Program-made: the position numbers and the translations under genes
NCBI GenBank assembly: GCA_900752195.1
Contig: CAADUJ010000008.1
Span: 42,261-106,260 of the forward strand
Direction: 5' to 3'
DNA: 64,000 bases
From: an uncultured Negativicutes bacterium
GTDB lineage: Bacteria > Bacillota > Negativicutes > Veillonellales > Megasphaeraceae
Shown: one piece after another, positions 61,582 to 64,000 of the stretch
Layout of the letters: the number at the start of each line of letters is the position of its first letter
Position numbering within the stretch: the stretch's first letter is position 1
Notes under the pieces: model-generated
Seen by the model: only the letters and a program-made list of their open reading frames with translations
Told to the model about the DNA's origin: nothing
Databases searched by the model: none

Positions 61582-64000
61582 TTATTTCGTCTGCTGATTC
61601 CGTTTGATGACGCGTACACGTTCTACCGTCGGATTCCCATTCTTATCTTTATAAATGGTATCGACTCTGAACCGTTCCAATTCAGGAGCAAATTCATTGA
61701 GGATCCGGTCGGACAGAACAGCACCTTTCAACATGGCACGATAGAGCATCGCTGCAAATTCGTACCGTGTCATCGGCCGATCGCCGCTGAAGTTTCCGTC
61801 AGGATAGCCTTCAACGATACCATTGCCAGCCAGTGTTGCCACGTATTCATAGGCCCAATGGTTAGCCGGTACATCCGGGAAGAGTTGCAGCTTCGACGTA
61901 TCGATTTCCCGATGCGCTGCTGCATCTACCATAGCCGATTTCAGATTTTCCAGTTCCTTGCGGAGATCCTTGATTTCTTTTGCCATGGCCACACGGCTCG
62001 TAGAAACGTGGTTCCCCTGGCCGATTTTGAAGCTTACGCCAGCATTAACCATGTTTTCACCGCCGCCGAAACTGCCACCGACACTGAACATAGTATCTTC
62101 GTTCGGACGATAGTATGCCCCTACGGCTACAGCATCAGCACCGCGATAATTGCCATACCCTGCTGCAAAGTCCCATTTTTCATCGGGATCAAAATCCAGC
62201 GGGTGGAGCGCTGCCAAGGCAGCGGCACCGGCACCGACGCGGTCGACACGATTGTCCAGTTCATTGACGGCATGGCCGATATTGTTGACGGCCAGATTCG
62301 TCTGATAGAGCTGGCTGCCGTTGACGGCGTCTTTCGACGTAGAAGAAATTTCGCCATCTTGGACATTCGTGATCTTGTTGCCTCCCATATCGATGTGATC
62401 GCCTTGAATGGTCACATGTCTGGTGTTATCGACGTTATTGATGGTAATGCTGTTCAGGCCGGAAATATCCTTGGACAGTTTAATGGCTACGCCATTGTCG
62501 CCATCTTTTACGACACCAATGTTGTTATCCGTCAGTTTCGTGCTGTCCGCACCGCCTTTAAGGTTCATGGTTTCACCAAGACCAACGGTCACTTCCTGTC
62601 CATCGTCACCCTTGAAGACGCGGCCGCCATTGACCTTGCGGTCAACTTCTTTCAGCTGGTCTTCCGTAGCGGCACGGCCGGATACAATGTGGTCACGATC
62701 CCACTTCGTGTTCTCCAGACCCGTGAGGTACTTGCCTTCTGCCGCATTCGGTTCGCTGGCATCGTGATTTGCAATGGTCTGCTTGCCCAGTTTCACGCCG
62801 GAATCACCGCCAACCGTGACAAGACCATTGTCGTTATCGCCGACATCAAGTGTACCACTCTTGCCATCTATAGACACTTTATTATCGCCGCTGCCAGCAC
62901 GGAGAGATGCCTCGCTGCCTGCGATTTCAACTTGTTTTGCTGCATCACCGCTACCAACGGTACCATTACCGTCACCCATAACGATATGATCATTCAAGTT
63001 GACCTGATTATTAGAGTCAACGGTAATGTTCTTACCGCTCTTAGCCTTGACTCCTTCAGCTACGCTATTGGCAATATTCTTCACATCGCCGATGTTAGCG
63101 CCATTGGTGTCTACATCGTAAACAGGGTTACCCTCGGAATCTTTATCATTAGCACCGCTTGCCATATTGGTAATCTGATGATTCGTCGTGCCATTGCCAA
63201 GGCTCAGGCCTTCTTGGCTAATCTTGATGCCCGTTTTATCTCCGAATGTCACGGAGTCCACATTGATATCCCGCTTCAGGGCAATCTGGACGTCTCCATT
63301 TGCCACTTTCGTTTCAATGTTCTTGCCATCACCCTTGACGGTTATCGTTTGTCCAAGATTCTTCATGACAGTCTGATTATCTTCAGCCTTCAGCCCGAAA
63401 CCGCCACCTTGCTCTACGTTCGTAATGGAATCCTGCACCATCTTCAACTGGTCTTCCGTAGCGGCACGACCGCTGACAATGCCTTTATCCTTCGGATTCC
63501 AGGTCTTGTTATCGAGACCTATCACATAGTTACCGTTTTCATTTTCACCAGGCGCACCATCCTTTGTATATTGCGCAGTCTGATTGGCAATGTAGATGCC
63601 GCCTGTCCAAGTACCATCCGTGTTCTTCGTACCACCAATCCGGACGGAATCGAGGCCCTGCAAGTTCTTGGCAAGACGGATTTTCAAGGTATCCGAACCA
63701 TCTGCGACGACACCGATATTGTCGGCTTCACTGAGTTTACTTTCGTCTTTGATGCCGCCTTTGATGTTCACTTTTTCATTCAGGTAACGTTTGACGTCCG
63801 TGCCCGTGTCACCACCGTAAACTTGACCGTCGTCCATGGTAGCCACTTCGTGGGTCTTGCCATCCTGGTCGGTATAGTGAATACGCGTAGCGGCTGTCGT
63901 ACCGTTTGTTAAGGTCACGTTCTTTTCAGGATTCAGCGTAACCGGTCCGTAATGGGTCGAAATGTCACTATAGGCATCCTTGCCGTCCGTACCGTTTTCG
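61582..64000 (-). CDS. Trimeric autotransporter adhesin with YadA anchor and C-terminal SLH domain (5' end outside window)
   Basis: At least 805 residues; the frame stays open to the window edge. From the N-terminal side: repeated stalk/head units (GRAATEDQLK twice near 63455 and 62660; NIGVVADGSDT and NIGVVKDGDNG; DVKNIANSVAEGVKAK), then GSQLYQTNLAVNNIGHAVNEL, a YadA-type beta-barrel anchor (DFAAGYGNYRGADAVAVGAYYRP, MFSVGGSFGGGENMVNAGVSFKIG), a short coiled coil (AKEIKDLRKELENLKSAM), and an SLH domain (FPDVPANHWAYEYVATLAGN, GYPDGNFSGDRPMTRYEFAAML). The barrel exports the stalk through the outer membrane as a trimer. The SLH domain after the barrel should face the periplasm and bind peptidoglycan. 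Confidence 0.92.
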   Translation of the reverse strand, partial: ENGTDGKDAYSDISTHYGPVTLNPEKNVTLTNGTTAATRIHYTDQDGKTHEVATMDDGQVYGGDTGTDVKRYLNEKVNIKGGIKDESKLSEADNIGVVADGSDTLKIRLAKNLQGLDSVRIGGTKNTDGTWTGGIYIANQTAQYTKDGAPGENENGNYVIGLDNKTWNPKDKGIVSGRAATEDQLKMVQDSITNVEQGGGFGLKAEDNQTVMKNLGQTITVKGDGKNIETKVANGDVQIALKRDINVDSVTFGDKTGIKISQEGLSLGNGTTNHQITNMASGANDKDSEGNPVYDVDTNGANIGDVKNIANSVAEGVKAKSGKNITVDSNNQVNLNDHIVMGDGNGTVGSGDAAKQVEIAGSEASLRAGSGDNKVSIDGKSGTLDVGDNDNGLVTVGGDSGVKLGKQTIANHDASEPNAAEGKYLTGLENTKWDRDHIVSGRAATEDQLKEVDRKVNGGRVFKGDDGQEVTVGLGETMNLKGGADSTKLTDNNIGVVKDGDNGVAIKLSKDISGLNSITINNVDNTRHVTIQGDHIDMGGNKITNVQDGEISSTSKDAVNGSQLYQTNLAVNNIGHAVNELDNRVDRVGAGAAALAALHPLDFDPDEKWDFAAGYGNYRGADAVAVGAYYRPNEDTMFSVGGSFGGGENMVNAGVSFKIGQGNHVSTSRVAMAKEIKDLRKELENLKSAMVDAAAHREIDTSKLQLFPDVPANHWAYEYVATLAGNGIVEGYPDGNFSGDRPMTRYEFAAMLYRAMLKGAVLSDRILNEFAPELERFRVDTIYKDKNGNPTVERVRVIKRNQQTK

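Noticed and set aside
61276..63912. Plus-strand open frame of 878 codons
   Set aside because: It lies antisense to the autotransporter and overlaps the hemolysin III gene. It has no RBS or family features, and the minus-strand frame shows clear YadA and SLH domains.

Overview
The window looks like a chromosomal segment of an anaerobic, diderm member of the Negativicutes, probably Megasphaera or a close relative (Veillonellaceae). This rests on three things: Firmicute-style RNA regulation (T-box on trp, L10 leader on rplJL, yybP-ykoY Mn riboswitch); a trimeric autotransporter that carries an SLH domain, which implies an outer membrane tethered to peptidoglycan; and anaerobe enzymes (Hcp, selenium-dependent molybdenum hydroxylase). 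The genus call is an inference from gene content. I see no tRNA, rRNA, intact insertion sequence, prophage or CRISPR array.

Layout. 1-1053: 3' end of hcp. 1351-7070 (minus): a tight five-gene operon, deoR regulator / phosphodiesterase / AGCS symporter / dsdA / HAD phosphatase, divergent from an MFS transporter at 7363-8631. 8817-14192: a small secreted repeat protein, a lipoprotein flavodoxin, pyruvate kinase and an M13 peptidase. 14205-14927: queC.

15018-40888 is the dominant block, about 26 kb and almost all on the minus strand. It holds mocA-like, yqeC and xdhC-like maturation genes, modABC molybdate uptake, MOSC-MogA, moaA, moaC, a MoeA-like protein and a ModE-like regulator, then yqeB, a [2Fe-2S]-Mo hydroxylase, dihydropyrimidinase, ygfK, ssnA, a purine permease, arcC, ygeW, ygeY, dpaL and a PAS-HTH regulator. 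It matches the yge/ygf/ssnA/xdhD/yqe cluster of Escherichia coli, linked in gut bacteria to anaerobic purine and urate breakdown. Read as a pathway, purine is imported, hydroxylated and ring-opened, ureido groups become carbamoyl phosphate (YgeW) and ATP (ArcC), and diaminopropionate becomes pyruvate and ammonia (DpaL). The upstream half supplies molybdate, pterin cofactor and the selenium maturation factors. A short motif, AATATTTTTTAG, occurs four times here, only in non-coding DNA next to promoters of ssnA, dpaL, the regulator and a previously unmarked 35-codon gene with its own promoter, strong RBS and strong terminator.

41068-44491 (minus): rpmG-secE-nusG-rplK-rplA-[L10 leader]-rplJ-rplL, but not followed by rpoBC. 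44652-47513: L,D-transpeptidase, a secreted hypothetical protein, and a TerC-family protein under a Mn riboswitch. 47809-50707: a dihydrolipoamide-dehydrogenase-like protein and a convergent amino acid permease. 51460-58236 (minus): complete trpEGDCFBA operon behind a T-box leader. 58332-61495 (plus): corrinoid adenosyltransferase, siroheme nitrite/sulfite reductase, hemolysin III family protein. 61582-64000 (minus): C-terminal part of the trimeric autotransporter, running off the window.

Start codons were chosen from visible Shine-Dalgarno spacing. Promoters, operators and hairpins were read by eye and no folding or database search was run.
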